Part shown: positions 11,331-22,879 of the stretch, piece by piece | Position numbering within the stretch: the first letter of the stretch is position 1 | Layout: every line of letters starts with the position of its first letter | Source of the DNA: Purpureocillium takamizusanense | Lineage: Eukaryota; Ascomycota; Sordariomycetes; Hypocreales; Ophiocordycipitaceae | Assembly: GCF_022605165.1 (NCBI RefSeq) | Contig: NC_063071.1 | Span: 124,001 to 188,000, forward strand | Direction: 5' to 3' | DNA: 64,000 nucleotides | The notes under the pieces: model-generated | Told to the model about the DNA's origin: nothing | Database searches by the model: none | Seen by the model: the letters and a program-made list of their open reading frames with translations, nothing else | Made by a program: the position numbers and the translations under genes

Positions 11331-12915
11331 CTAGTATCCGCCTCGGGGATGGCCGGGGCTCGGACCCCTCTGTATGTCCGTGAAGCTCCTCGCCGGCGGA
11401 GGACCGGGGCTCTGCATCCGCGCCATGTTGCCGTATGCGCCCGGCCCCGATTCGCTCCGCATCTGGTTCCGGTTCGGCGACGGCAGCGGCCCCGAGGGAG
11501 ACGGACCGGGGCTTGGCGGCACGCCGAAGTCGAAGCCGCGCGGGCTCCCCGGTCCGCGCGCCGAGGGCGCCGGGCTGGCCATACGGTGGTTCTGCGCGTG
11601 GTGCATGCCGCCAGCCGCCGCCGCGGCTCCCCAGGCGCCTTCGCCCAAGGGGCTCGCCGCCGTCGTCTCGGGGACGTGGTAGGAGTCGGCGTCGCCGTAG
11701 CCGCCCTTGCGGACCTCGCGGGCGTCGTACTCGTGGCCGTACTCGGAAAACCCGTCGGGGTTGATGCCCTTTTTCTGAAAGTGCTCCATTTCATGGCGCT
11801 CCGCCGCGGCACGCTCTTCGGCGAGGCGCGCCTCCCTGGCGCCCCTGCGGCGCTGGCGCAGGAAGTAGAAGAGAAGCGCGCCGCCGGCAAGTGCAACGAA
11901 GCCTCCGGCTCCGGCATAGATGCCGATCTTGGTGCTGGAGGGCAGGGCGGCCCACTTCTCGCTGATGGACTTGTCGGGCTCCTTGTTGAGGGCCTCGAGG
12001 GCCGTCGAGTTGCCGCTGCGGGTTGGTTTACGTGTTAGCATGTTTCGTATCCTGCCAGCAGCAACATGGTACTCAAAAACACCATCAAAGCGTCAAGTGG
12101 GGTTCGTATACTCACGCAGCGATTTTGATGCTGTGCCAGCTGCCGGACCTGTCGCCATACGAGTACTCCTTGCCCGACGAGAAGTCGGTGACGCGGGCGG
12201 CCTTGAGATACATGGTGTAGGGCCCCGAGCCGTAGTCGGTGTCGCCGCCAGCCCACTTGCGGGTGCCCTCGGGCAGGGAAGGGTCGCCGCCGGCCCAGAT
12301 GCCGACGCTCATGCGCATGGGGGTCTGGGGGTAGTTTTCCGTGTTGTTGGCGTCCTTGGCGACGAGGGTGCGGACGTGGTTGCCGTCGATGAACCAGTCG
12401 ATCTGCTCCTTGGTCCAGACGGTGGTGTAGTTGTGGTAGTCGTCCTGCATGCCCGTCATGGGGTGGGCGCCGCCGTTGCGCCAGTCCTGACGGCCCTTGC
12501 CAAAGTAGTTTGTGGTGGCAAAGGTGGTGTTGGAGCCGAGGAACTCCCAGTCGACCTCGTCGAGGTCATCGCTGAGCCACATCATGGAGCTGACAACGCC
12601 GCGGCCGGGGGCGACCTTGAGGAGGATCTCGGTGCGGCCGAAGAAGAAGTAAAACTTTGTGCGGATGGTGGGGGAGTCGCCCTGCTTGGCGATGGTGAAG
12701 CCGGCGCCCTTGTCGGCATCGTAGGTGACGGTGCCGGCCGTCGTCTCCCAGAGGTCGTTGGACGGCGTCGCGTTGAAGTGGAAGAGGTGCGAGGTGCCCC
12801 AGGCGGGATCGGCAGGGCACTCCTTTTGGAGGGGGTCGCAGTCGGTGTGAACCTGGGCCAAGGCATGGTGGCCCAGCAGCGTCGCGGCCGCGAGGGCGAT
12901 TTTGAGCAAGCGCAT
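11331..12915 (-). CDS. Crh-type GH16 cell-wall transglycosylase with C-terminal membrane anchor
   Basis: Predicted chitin-glucan crosslinking enzyme of the Crh (Utr2/Crh1) group acting at the cell wall. Exons on the minus strand are 12915-12116 and 12015-11331, giving about 494 residues. A signal peptide ends near residue 20 (HHALAQ). The GH16 catalytic motif DEVDWEF is near residue 117. After a linker comes a single hydrophobic helix (about residues 292-313, IGIYAGAGGFVALAGGALLF) followed by RQRRRGAR and a long cytosolic tail rich in Pro, Ser and Gly. The anchor is therefore a transmembrane helix and not a GPI signal. The intron at 12016-12115 separates the enzyme from the tail. Confidence 0.9.
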
Positions 12916-15384
12916 TGGGAGACGAGGTGAGTGCTGTTGGTGTTGTTGTTCTTCTTGTTGTTGCTTTGTTCGGACAAAGAGCGCAGCCGCCTCTGAGCCA
13001 GCAGAGGTCGTGGCGTCGATCCCGGGGTGTAAAGGAGTGGATTATACGCGGTGTCGAGCGGATGACCGGTCAAGGGCGGGTTATGGTGACGGTCCGGTCG
13101 AGGGCTTGAAGGAACGTGATGAAGAAACGGTCTGTGTCGGCTGACGTAGCCGGAACGGAAAGAGAGCGGACGCCGGAAGACGATGATCTCCGGCAGGCCA
13201 AGGAGGGTGTCAAAAAGGAGCGACAATGGGTTGGAGGAGGAGGAGGAGGAGGAGGAGGAGGAAGCAAGAGGGCCAGGCCAGGAGGTGGTGAGTGGCGGCG
13301 GCGGCGGCGGCGGCGGCGGCGAAGACAGTCGAGGAGACTCCCTATGGTACAACATACTACAGTGCATGCTACCTGTATACGTACCTCACATACATGGCCA
13401 GATGGAAGGTACCTGTAGAGGTCGGCCGACTGTCCAATTGAACCACTGGCAGTGACCTTGTGCAAGGTCCGTGTCTCGTCTGGCGCGGCAGCCATCCCAT
13501 CCCAGCGAGTCGTGCCGCCCGCCATCGTCTATATGCCATGGTCCTCCTCTCCCGTGGTGGCATTTGAAGTTGCACCAGACCAGACATCAGTGGAGAAGGC
13601 GGGCACTCACCAGAGTCACCCACCACCACCAAAGCATGGACAAAAGTAGGGAGGAGGTCACTCGCCCGCTCCAGTGGAGAGCGGCCGGAGATTGCGGCCC
13701 CAGGGGCGTTCCCCCCTCCAGCGGATCTCAGGTACAAAGTGCAGGCATCGGATGACGATGGGGCGCTCCAGTCTCTTGGTAGGTGCTCTCTCTCGCCTAA
13801 GTTGGTGGTGAATGGGCCCTCCCTAAGAGGGACGGGATGCGCCAACCAGGAGCCGCAATTCATCAGGCTGGCCCCTGGAACGGGAAAGTGGATGGAATCC
13901 CTCCATTCTTCCACTGCAGCGCCACTTCCACGGCGCAGTCGAGGTGGATGGGTGGTGGATGCCAAGCAGCACCTCAATAGGGGGTGCAATTCGGCGGTCG
14001 CCCTCCAACTGCTCAACCGCCCGCCCATTCAGTCATTCACAACAAGCACCAACGCCTTACTTAGTACGGGGCACGACAAGTTAGTACTCACCACCATCAT
14101 TCAACTGCTGCCAGTCGAGGGACCCAACAACGCCCGCATCCCGCCCAACGAGAAACATGAAACAACCTTGTCCCCTCCCCCCTCCCCAAGCCCAGATAGT
14201 AGGGAGGTACGACGAATCTACGGAGCGGAACCGCAATTGACTCTGGCTAGCGCATCTTGTCCCCCCAGCGGCGGGTGCCTTGCATGTCCCACAATCACCC
14301 ACGGCAGCCCGCCAGTCAGGGGCTGCGCCATCACCCGATTGCGTATCGATTCCGCTCTGGCTGCTGCTGCCGTTTGTGCGACGCAACAAAAAAAGAACAG
14401 GAGGCTGGGCGGGATGGACAAGGCAAGGCGAGCTTGGGTGGGTGGTACAGCACTCGTACGTACGTACTTGAGATTGTACCTCGTTGCGCTGGGCGGGAAA
14501 AGGGGGAGGGGCGACGAGTGAAACGAACGTACTCCCTGGTGGGCATGTGGAATGAATCCGCACACCTTCTTGGCTTCGACGATGATCCTCTTCCCGCCGC
14601 CGCCACCCTCTGTGCGTTTGTTCATCGGCAGGTTGCCTCGCAGGCGCTTGAGGAGAAATGCCGAGACGCCAAAGATACCGAGGTACGTACCTACGTCTAC
14701 ATGCATGTTATCGCCAGTCGCGAAACCCCCTTCTTCGGCTCGCCCTGCCTGAAACATTTCGTCGCGTCGCACTCACACACACACACACAACACCCCGTTC
14801 TCTTCTTCTTCATCAAGTGCCGCCGCATCTGCCGTCTGCTATATTACATACACATTGGCGTCGCTCAGGTCGATTGGAAAATGGACTACATGTGTCCCGT
14901 TCAATCCAGCCTAGGAACAGGCGACGAGCCCAAGCCAGGTGCGGTTGATGATGGAGCCTTTTCCATGGCTGCGCCTCCCCGACCGACAACCCAAACGTGT
15001 GTCGCGCGGCACGGCGCGCGCATGCAGGCAAGCAAGGGGCACGCTACCGAGGAATGGATCGAGACAACCACAAGTAAACAACATGTGGCTGGCGCGGGTA
15101 CGCACGTACGCGACAACAGACGTCCACACACGCGTGGTCTTTGTTTGTGATGGGTGAAGCATCGAGATCGAGCGACATCTTTTTTTTTTCTTCTTTTCAC
15201 TTGGTTCCCTTGCAGAATGATAACAAAAGCGAGTGCTCATTTCGTCACATCGCAATAACGACTGACAGACTCAAGTAGGGCGCAATGCCTCGGTAAGGGG
15301 ACCTGAGGGGAACGCCGCCGTCCATCGTGTCGTCCAACTGTCAACAGCAATAACCTGCATCCACCCGCCCGCTTCTCCCCATCG
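12916..15384. other. Long intergenic region, no supported gene
   Basis: About 2.5 kb lies between the GH16 start and the amidohydrolase stop. Several reading frames of 60-297 codons overlap on both strands, but none shows a domain or is favoured by composition. The region also has purine-rich and GGC simple repeats (listed separately). It probably holds the GH16 promoter and 5' leader and downstream sequence of the amidohydrolase. Confidence 0.5.
13228..13321. repeat. Simple repeats (gga)n and (ggc)n
   Basis: A run of gga/gag triplets at about 13228-13263 is followed by a ggc run at about 13295-13321. Both are low complexity upstream of the GH16 gene and create spurious poly-Gly, poly-Glu or poly-Arg reading frames on both strands. 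Confidence 0.85.
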
Positions 15385-16361
15385 TCAAAGCCTTGACTGC
15401 GTCGTCGACGTCGTCGTCGTCTTTTTCTCCTCCGTGGAGGCCACGTCGGGCAGCTTAAACACCCTCCTAGCGTTGCCCCCCATAAAGTCGGCCAGCACCT
15501 CCTCCTTGAGCGTCCCCCGCCCCCCGTGGTGCCTGTAGACCCCATCGACGCACGCCTTCCACCCCAGCTGCGGAAAGTTGGTCCCAAACATGACCTTTGC
15601 GCGCCCCGTCGTGCTGGCAAACGTCGTCAGCTCCGGCGGGTAGTAGCGCGGCGACCAGGCGCTCGTGTCGATGTAGACGTTGGCGTGCTTCCACGCCACG
15701 GCCACCATCTCCGCCGTCCACGGGTACCCGACGTGCCCGCACACGATCTTGAGGTCCGGGAACTTGAGCGCCACCTCGTCGACGTACGGGATCGGCCGTC
15801 CGACCTCGCTCGGGCACAGCGGCCCCGTGTGCCCGACCTGCGTGCAAAAGGGCACGTCGAGCTCGACGCACTTTACGTAGAGCGGCCAGTAGTGCGCGTC
15901 CGTCGGCGGCAGGTTCCAGAGCCACGGCACCACGCGCAGGCCCTTGAAGCCCTCGACGCGCACGTAGTGCTCGAGCTCGCGCACCGCCGCCACGGGGTCG
16001 CCTTGCAGGTCCACCGACGCGAGCCCCACGATGCGCGTCGGGTACGCCCGCGTGTACTCGGCCACGGCGGCGTTGGAGAAGAGCGTCTGCCCCGGCCGGT
16101 GCCACGCCGCGAGGCAGATTTGCGACACGCCCGCTTCGTCCATGAGCGCGATGAGCTCGTCGGGCCGGAGCCGCCGCGCGGAGAGCGACGGGTCGGCATG
16201 GCTCTGCTCAAACAGCCGCTGCACCTCGGGGATGTGGAGCTGCGGATGGTGGTGTCAGCCGACACTCGGGAGTCGTTCATCAACAAAGCTCTTCAGTCAA
16301 ATACCCCTGTTGGATTGGCCCACACGTCGACGACGAGAGGAGGCAGTGAGCTCGCGGCCAT
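15385..16361 (-). CDS. Amidohydrolase-2 family TIM-barrel protein (ACMSD-like fold)
   Basis: Predicted metal-dependent hydrolase or decarboxylase of the amidohydrolase-related family; substrate unknown. Exons on the minus strand are 16361-16305 (19 codons) and 16239-15385, about 303 residues. Family features are QVGHTGP near the middle, CGHVGYPW with a conserved His, and the late GTNFP, which stands where many relatives have GSDFP. The usual N-terminal HxH metal motif is absent: the first strand reads VDVWANP. This could mark a divergent subgroup or a wrong first exon, but the short exon splices in phase with good borders. The C-terminal 15 residues are a low-complexity Thr/Lys tail. Confidence 0.8.
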
Positions 16362-16935
16362 GGTGACGGATAGGGTAGCTGCCTAAGCGGAAAGCTTCAG
16401 GACGTCGTTTCGTGAAGGGGTTGGGGGATGCGCGGGCGTTTCGTCCAAGAACTTACACATGCCGAGGTAAAAGTGTGGGGTAAAAGCAGCCCGCGTCACT
16501 CGACGCCAGATGTTCCGCCGCCACCGTATTTCGTACCGTCCCCGGAACGAACCTGCAACGGCGTCTGGCCAGTTGGTGTCTGGTGGGGACGCTCAAATGT
16601 CGCTGCTGTACATGCCGGTCAAACGAAGGGATCCCTGGCGCAGGACACGAGCCTTCCGGGCGCCATCTCGAGTGCATCGTCGCGCGACAATGCTGTTGGC
16701 GATAATGGCAGTCCCGATCGTAGGTTGACAACGCTGTTCTTTTCCGTTTACTTGGATTCGCCGTTTGCCATGCGCGCCACTAGTTATACAATATGTTGAT
16801 GTGTTATTTCTTTTCGCTTCTTCAGCCACGCAGTCATACATGACAACAAACTCCAAGCTCTCACGCGCCGTAACCCGCTTCCATCATCATCACACATAAA
16901 AGAAAACAGACAAAATAAACCCGCATCCACCCCCC
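16362..16935. other. Intergenic, no gene seen
   Basis: This 574-base spacer should carry the amidohydrolase promoter and 3' sequence of the next minus-strand gene. Nothing specific was recognised. Confidence 0.4.
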
Positions 16936-17595
16936 CTAGACGCCGTGTCGGCCCAGCCCCTTGCCCCTCTTGGTCACCTCCTTGGCATGCCGCTGCTTGA
17001 CCCTCGCCCGGCGCGCATCCTCCTCGGCCTCGACGCGGCGAGCGTGCTCGCGCGCCTCGCGCACCCGCAGGCGCGCCTCCTCGAGCGCCCGGTCGGCCTG
17101 CGCCTCGGCCTCCTCGGCGTCCATGACGCGCTCGCGCGCCTGCAGAATGGACGGGTCTACATCGTCGTCGCCGTGCCGGTGCCCCATGAGGGCGCGTGAC
17201 AGTAGGCCCGGCTTACTGCTGCTGCTGCTGCTGCTGCTGCTGTGCCGGTGGTGGTGGGAGATGGAGTCGCTGCCGCTGCTGCGGGACGAGGAGATGGAGC
17301 GGCTGGTGCGGCTGCTGTGACGGTTGTGTAGCAGCGAGCCGTGGCCGGTGGTGGAGGCGGTTGTTACGGGCGGGGACGGCGTGCGGTTGCGGTGGAAGAG
17401 CCCACCGCCGCCGCCGCCGCCGCCGCCGGTGATTCCGGACTTGTGGTGGTGGGTCGTCGCCGGGACGGGCGCCGGGGCTGGGGCCGGGGCCGGCTCGTGT
17501 CGGTGGAAGAGCGAGTTGTGCTTGCGCGGCGGCGCGTCGTGCACGGGAATCACCACCTCAGGCGAGGGCTCGCGCCTGGAACCGAAGAGAGGCAT
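16936..17595 (-). CDS. Hypothetical protein with low-complexity N-terminus and basic coiled coil
   Basis: A single-exon reading frame of 219 residues whose function I do not recognise. The first two thirds are disordered: an Ala-Pro repeat (about residues 34-44), a run of nine Gly, many Arg/His/Ser, and a run of nine Ser. The last 75 residues (from DPSILQARERV) form a charged helix rich in Glu, Ala and Arg, predicted as a coiled coil, ending in KRGKGLGRHGV. The structured C-terminus and full-length open frame argue for a real gene. It is the sort of protein conserved at the C-terminus only. The Gly and Ser runs come from trinucleotide repeats in the DNA and may vary between strains. Confidence 0.65.
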   Translation of the reverse strand: MPLFGSRREPSPEVVIPVHDAPPRKHNSLFHRHEPAPAPAPAPVPATTHHHKSGITGGGGGGGGGLFHRNRTPSPPVTTASTTGHGSLLHNRHSSRTSRSISSSRSSGSDSISHHHRHSSSSSSSSSKPGLLSRALMGHRHGDDDVDPSILQARERVMDAEEAEAQADRALEEARLRVREAREHARRVEAEEDARRARVKQRHAKEVTKRGKGLGRHGV

Positions 17596-18959
17596 TTTAT
17601 TGTACAGACGGGTTGGGGTTCTTTTTTCTTGCTTTCGTGGTTTGTGTGTGTGTGCGAGGAGTCAAAGTCGTCGAGGTAGTAAGTAACTACTCTAATGATG
17701 GAGACGTCGTACTAGCAGTTGTCGTGGATCAAAAAGAGTCGCCACCAGTTAACGTTAGTTATTAGCGTTGCTGCAGTGGAAACATATCGAGCCAAGAGAC
17801 GAAGAGAAAAAAAAGGGACCGCTTTCGCCAAGAGACGCGCCTCCAGGACCCTTATTTAATAACGACGGCCTTCGCGAGGACAGACACACTGCGCAAGCCT
17901 TTTCTTGCTGTGCTGCGCTGCGCTGCCGTCCGTGGGCAGGCAGCCAGCCAGCCAGACTGTGGATGGTCGTGCGTGTCCAAACCGGTTTGCACTGGCGATC
18001 GGCCTCATGACGTCAAAACCTGCCGCCGCCAACGTCTCTCTCCCCCCTTCCAGCGCTCACTCACTCACTCACTCACCACTCATCACCACCACCCACCACC
18101 CACCATCACCCTGGCCCCCAGCCACACCGCGACACGCCCGATGCAGCCTCCAGCGCAGACCACTGACACTAGGGCCAATCACGCAAGCTGGGCGGCGCTG
18201 CCAGGGGTCGGACCCTGAGAATGGTCTTGAACGAACGGCGACCCAAAGGGAACTCTTACGTCGACGGCGGATCGTCATGGCATCATCGCGGCCGCTGGCG
18301 TGCGGGGAAACGGACCAGCCCTGCCATACGTGCCTGCATGCCCTTGCGTCTTCGCGTTACTAACGGCGCGTGCACTGTCCATGGGCTCCTCCGTCGTGGA
18401 AACAAACAAGGTCTTCTTCGTACGGCTGGTAGTCGCAGCAGCTCGAGCATCACCGCTCCGCCCACCATGGCCGCCTCTTCGTAACTTAAGCAACAAGATT
18501 ACAAGGCATAGCATAACACGTCTCTGGCTCATCTCTCCCTCTCTCTGTGTCTTTCGCTCTCGCCCCTCCTCCCCCTTCTCTCCATCTCAGCTCGCTCATG
18601 CGCCTCCACCGCTCGTGCATGCCCTCCGTCACCTCCAAACGCCCCGCGCCTCTACCTACCTCCTACCCGTGCACGACTCTTCCGAGGCATATACTGTAAT
18701 ATCAAGAACGCGCAGACGCTGTCCCCACCCCCCGCCCGGCCGCCCGCTACCGAACGAATAGTATGTACACGCGTGAAGCGAATCAAGTAGTGTCGTGAGA
18801 ATCGAAAGGGTAATGGAAACAGACAGGTCCGCGCAAAATACAAAAGGGAATCCATGATGAGGTATTATAAGCAAGGGCCGCCCGCGTCGTCGCAGCGTGC
18901 GTGCCCCTTCCTGGTTCGTAATGGACCGGCACGTCAGGGTCCCTCGTCTCGTGCGCCCC
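17596..18959. other. Intergenic with pyrimidine-rich tract
   Basis: About 1.4 kb separates the hypothetical gene's start from the Rho3 stop. A CT-rich tract lies at about 18533-18600 and tandem actc repeats at about 18058-18075. A 153-codon plus-strand frame (18300-18761) has no recognisable features and was not called. Confidence 0.4.
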
Positions 18960-19946
18960 TCACATGACGGTGCACTTGTTGTCCTCTCGCTCCTTCTTGA
19001 CGCTCAGGGCCACGCGCGCCGCCTCGGTAAAGGCCTCGTTGACGCCCCGGTTCTTCATGGCTGAGCACTCGAGGTACCGCGACGCGCCTATCCGCCGCGC
19101 CACCTCGAGCCCCTGGTCGTAGTTGATGGTCGGGCCTTTTTCGCGCGCCTGTCCGTCTTCGGTGGCCGGGCCGCTGCCCTCGCCGCCGGCATTGCCGTTG
19201 GCCTCGTCGTCCTCGCCGCCCTGCTCGCGGAGGTCGCACTTGAGCGCCACGAGCACGAGCTTGACGCCGGGGCAATTGTCGGCGATCTCGCCCACCCACT
19301 TGGACTCGACGTTTTCCAGCGAGTCTTTGCTTTCGACCGAGTAGCACAGCATGATGAGATCTGTGTCGTCTGCGGGTTGGGCTGTGTCAGTACGCCAAGC
19401 GCCACGACCTTGTCCAAGCCCACCGGGGGACGGGGATGCCTCGCACCGTAGGAAAGGGACCGCAGGCGGTCAAACTCTTCCTGGCCTGCCGTGTCCCATA
19501 GTGACAGCTCAATATGTACGTTGTCGACGAAGATGTCTATTGGCGCCACGCGTCAGCCTCGCCATCCGCTCGACGAATCCCTTGACCCCTCTTGTCTCGT
19601 CTCGTTGGCTTGCCGCTACGCACCATGGACATAATTCTCAAACACGGTCGGCTCGTATACGGTCGGAAAGTAGCTGCAATGCAATGTCAGCGTCGGGTTG
19701 CCGCGGACCTGGGCTGGGCCCTGGCGCCGCCATCTGCGCCGCGACTCGCGAAAAAAAGAAACGCACCCTCTGGTGAAGACGTTGAGCAGAGACGTCTTGC
19801 CGCTGGCACCGTCGCCACTGTCATGCGGATATCAGCATCCGCTTGCCTGCAAGGGCCACGGCTTCCATATGCGTCGGCGAGGCGGGCACCCACAGCAGCA
19901 CCAGCTTGCGCTGGACCGTCTTAGATCCGCCGCATAAAGCAGGCAT
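18960..19946 (-). CDS. rho3: Rho3-type small GTPase
   Basis: Rho-family GTPase controlling polarised growth and exocytosis at the hyphal tip, anchored to membrane by a prenyl group. Five exons on the minus strand: 19946-19894, 19817-19767, 19673-19624, 19536-19447, 19369-18960; all phases agree and give 217 residues. Motifs in order: P-loop GDGASGKTS, effector loop [13 protein letters not shown], switch [20 protein letters not shown], base recognition LVALKCDL and [10 protein letters not shown], and a C-terminal CaaX box CTVM, where Met favours farnesylation. After DLREQ there is an insert of about 30 residues rich in Gly, Glu and Asp in the Rho insert region, a segment that varies in Rho3 proteins. 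The N-terminus [14 protein letters not shown] fits the Rho3 class. Confidence 0.93.
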
Positions 19947-21622
19947 AGCGAGCGTCGTCGGCAGTCACCGAGTAGTTGTCGCGCGAAGTTCAATGGGTGA
20001 GAGGGAGGGGAGCCCGCGTCTCTCGTCTATGCCTCGAGCGGACAAGAGACCCGAGGCTGCGGCGAAACGGCGAGGAGGGGCTGGGTCCCGAGGTTCGGGG
20101 TCGCGAGAGTGGACACGATGGCGATGTCGTCGTTGTCGTCGTCGTTGTCGTCGTCAGTTGCTCTGGGGGGACAGTAAAAGGGGGTCGACCGGTCGAAGCC
20201 GCAGTTCAACGTGAGCGCAGTGTCGGGACGTCGCCGCGACGGATGGGAATGCGGCGGCTGGAGCGCGACGTGAAGAGAGGGCGATTACGCAGCGGGATGG
20301 ATTAAACAAAGGAGAGCCGGAATCGAGGCTAGGAGTCGGAAATGCGCGAGGTGGAGGAGGATGGTGGATGGAGGGATCTCTGGTAATCCTGGCAATGGCT
20401 GATGGATGGAGCCCACCCGCCTGGCATGATGAACCCAGCGAGGTGGAGCCAGCTGGACGCGGGAGGTTCCAGCCCGGGGGCCTTGTTCAGCGGGCGCGCT
20501 GGAGGCGCTAATTAGGTAGCGCTGGGCGGATGGCGGGATGGCGGGCGGGCACTCAGCCATCGATGGATGCGAAATAACTACTAACTTAGGTAGTTACACC
20601 ATCCAGCCCAGCCCGCGGACCCAGTGGTCGGTGCCTACCTTCTATCAGCTGTCGAGTCCCCTGGACTGGCTGGACCTGCCCTGCTGCTCTGGCTCACTCA
20701 CCGCACCTGGCAGAGGTAGTACACAGTACTAACGGCAGAGGCTCGGCGCCGTCGTGAGTACTAAGGACGTTAGTACCTTAGTACCGTACCGCACATGGAA
20801 GCACAGGTGGCATCCAGCCATGAAAGGTTCCAATTCCAGACAGTGGGTGCGCCAGCCTGGACGCGCGGACCCATCCAACAAATGATGAAGACGGCGGGAC
20901 GATGCGCCCACTTTGCGACTCTCGCTGATGAAGCAGCAGCAGCAGCAGGCAGAGCAGAGAAAGTGCCTCGCCCGAGATGCTCGGGCCAAGTCTTTTCCGT
21001 ACCTATCTCAGAGGCTATAGTAGTTAGAAGCCGGGCGGCCTGTTGGTGGAGGTGCCATCAAAGCCCCCCTCCCCCCCCCTGTCCCTCTCGTCCACTGTCC
21101 GCCCGCGGCCAAGCCATCGTCCCCGCCCTCCAGCTGCAAGCATTATAACGCCAGCGGGTCGCCCCTCCGTGCCCTGAGAGGATTGAGAACGAATTGCTCC
21201 AGACAATGCATGCAGGTTGAGGACACGACATCATCACTCGGGTGGCGATTAAATTGGCCACAGTAGTTGGCACGTTCTAGTGAGGTTCCATTTGCAATGC
21301 TGGTATCACGTTCATACATAAAACGCCCTCGTTGTAGGCGTCTGCCCGTGGTAGTGGATGGCTTGTTGTCACCGACTGGCACGCACATTGGTTCCCGTCG
21401 CGGATAGCCTCATCCCCCAGACCCCCGCCCAACGCCAAATGGTTGCCGCCGAGAGGCTCGTCACTCGTCGCAAGTAAATTCGCAGCGTTGCCGCCTGGCG
21501 ATGCACATTCGTTGCAACCCGACGAAATCGCCCAACCGCTCCAGCAATACAACAACGTCGCCCAACCACCACACTGCCCGTCTTCGGCAGCGGGACCAGC
21601 ACCAAGTCTCTCGTCCAGCCAG
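19947..21622. other. Intergenic with short palindromic tac/gta motifs
   Basis: About 1.7 kb lies upstream of rho3 and downstream of cwc25. Between 20575 and 20790 there are several short agtact/ttagtac words in both orientations (for example gtacacagtactaac and ttagtaccttagtacc). No coding sequence is supported. A short CAG run is at about 20934-20949. Confidence 0.4.
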
Positions 21623-22879
21623 CTAGTCGTCGTCCCGCTGGTATCCCTGTCGCGCCCTCCCCATCCGCTCCGAGAGTGCCATGTTGCCCGCCTGCCTGTG
21701 CAGGCCGTTGACGAATCCCCGGTCACCCGCCCGGTTCCTCGCCCGCTTGTCGGCCTCGCGTGCCGCCCGCTCTCGTTCCTCGAGCTGTCGTAGCCGTGCG
21801 TCGCGGTCCTGATCCAGCTCCGATGCCGCCGACTGCATCGCCGCGAGCTTTCTCGCCCGCTCCGCCTCCTCATCCCCTTTCGAATCGCCGTTCATGTGTC
21901 TCGGTGGGTGTCGGCCGTCTCGCTGGTTTCCGTTCCGCCTGTCATCCCGCTGCCTGTCATCACGCTGGTTGTGTGTCCTTCCTTCTCGGGCCTCGTCATC
22001 TCTGCGCCCATGACTTCGCCGCCTGTCTTCCAAAGACGGACTTCTCCGCCGCGCTCGTTCTTCAGAGCCCGACCCACGTCGCCGCCCGTCTTCGTAGCGG
22101 CTGCGGGAGTCTCTGTGTCCGTGGCCGTGGCCGTTCTCTGACCTGTCCCTACCGCGTCGCGAAGGGCTGCGCTCGTCAGAGTCTCTGGCCCGCCTATGCC
22201 CGCGTTCGTAGTCGTCCTCGGACCTGTCGCGCTGGCGGTGTGGCGATCGCGACCGTGAGTAGGACCTGCGTCGCCTATGTCGTCTCTCGTGGTCGTGGTC
22301 GCGATCCCGGCTGCGGTGTCGGTGGCGATTTTTTTTGTGCCTGCTATCCTTGTCCTTGTCCTTCTTATCCTCGATACCCATCGACGAAAGAAGCTGGCGT
22401 CGCTTGATCGGGTCGTTCATCATGGCCTCGTATGCGGCTTGTTCCTGTCGCTTGATGGCCAGTAGCGGGTCGTCGCGGATCTTGGATGCTGTATCGCGGG
22501 CGCTGTTGGCATTCTGCAGCGCCATAAAACTCTCTTGCCCTGCCGCCTTCTCCAGTTGCTTGTGCTCCGTGCCCTTGATGAGGTTGTCGATGCGTCGCTT
22601 GCCCAGCAAGTACGCCTCCGTCTCCTCGCTAGTGCCGGCCTGCCCGTCTGTTGGGCCTTGATACATCCAGTCGACGCGATCCACACGCTTCCTGCCGCCC
22701 GCGGCCTCGAGCTGCCGCTGCAGCTCCTCCTTTGCGCGCTCCTCCTTGATCTCATTGATGCGTTGCTGGGTGCGCTTGCGCTCGGCCAAAGCCTTTTGTT
22801 CTTCGTCGTAGACGGCCGCCTGGTTCCGTCGCAGCGTCGGGTGAAAAGACTTCTTCAGATTGAGATCTCCGCCACCCAT
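21623..22879 (-). CDS. cwc25: Pre-mRNA splicing factor Cwc25
   Basis: Spliceosome component that joins the activated (Prp2-remodelled) complex and helps the first transesterification; nuclear. A single exon of 418 residues. The start at 22879 gives the family signature [14 protein letters not shown]; an upstream in-frame Met 15 codons earlier is not conserved-looking. The N-terminal Cir_N-like helix ([20 protein letters not shown]) is followed by VDWMYQGP and [14 protein letters not shown], then the Cwc25 region with [16 protein letters not shown]. The C-terminal half is an RS/RD/RH-rich disordered domain typical of fungal Cwc25 and other SR-like splicing factors. It is longer than yeast Cwc25 because of this tail. 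Confidence 0.93.
   Translation of the reverse strand: MGGGDLNLKKSFHPTLRRNQAAVYDEEQKALAERKRTQQRINEIKEERAKEELQRQLEAAGGRKRVDRVDWMYQGPTDGQAGTSEETEAYLLGKRRIDNLIKGTEHKQLEKAAGQESFMALQNANSARDTASKIRDDPLLAIKRQEQAAYEAMMNDPIKRRQLLSSMGIEDKKDKDKDSRHKKNRHRHRSRDRDHDHERRHRRRRSYSRSRSPHRQRDRSEDDYERGHRRARDSDERSPSRRGRDRSENGHGHGHRDSRSRYEDGRRRGSGSEERARRRSPSLEDRRRSHGRRDDEAREGRTHNQRDDRQRDDRRNGNQRDGRHPPRHMNGDSKGDEEAERARKLAAMQSAASELDQDRDARLRQLEERERAAREADKRARNRAGDRGFVNGLHRQAGNMALSERMGRARQGYQRDDD

Noticed and set aside
11920..12930. 336-codon plus-strand frame opposite GH16
   Set aside because: Antisense shadow, Val/Gly/Ala-biased, no start or domain support.
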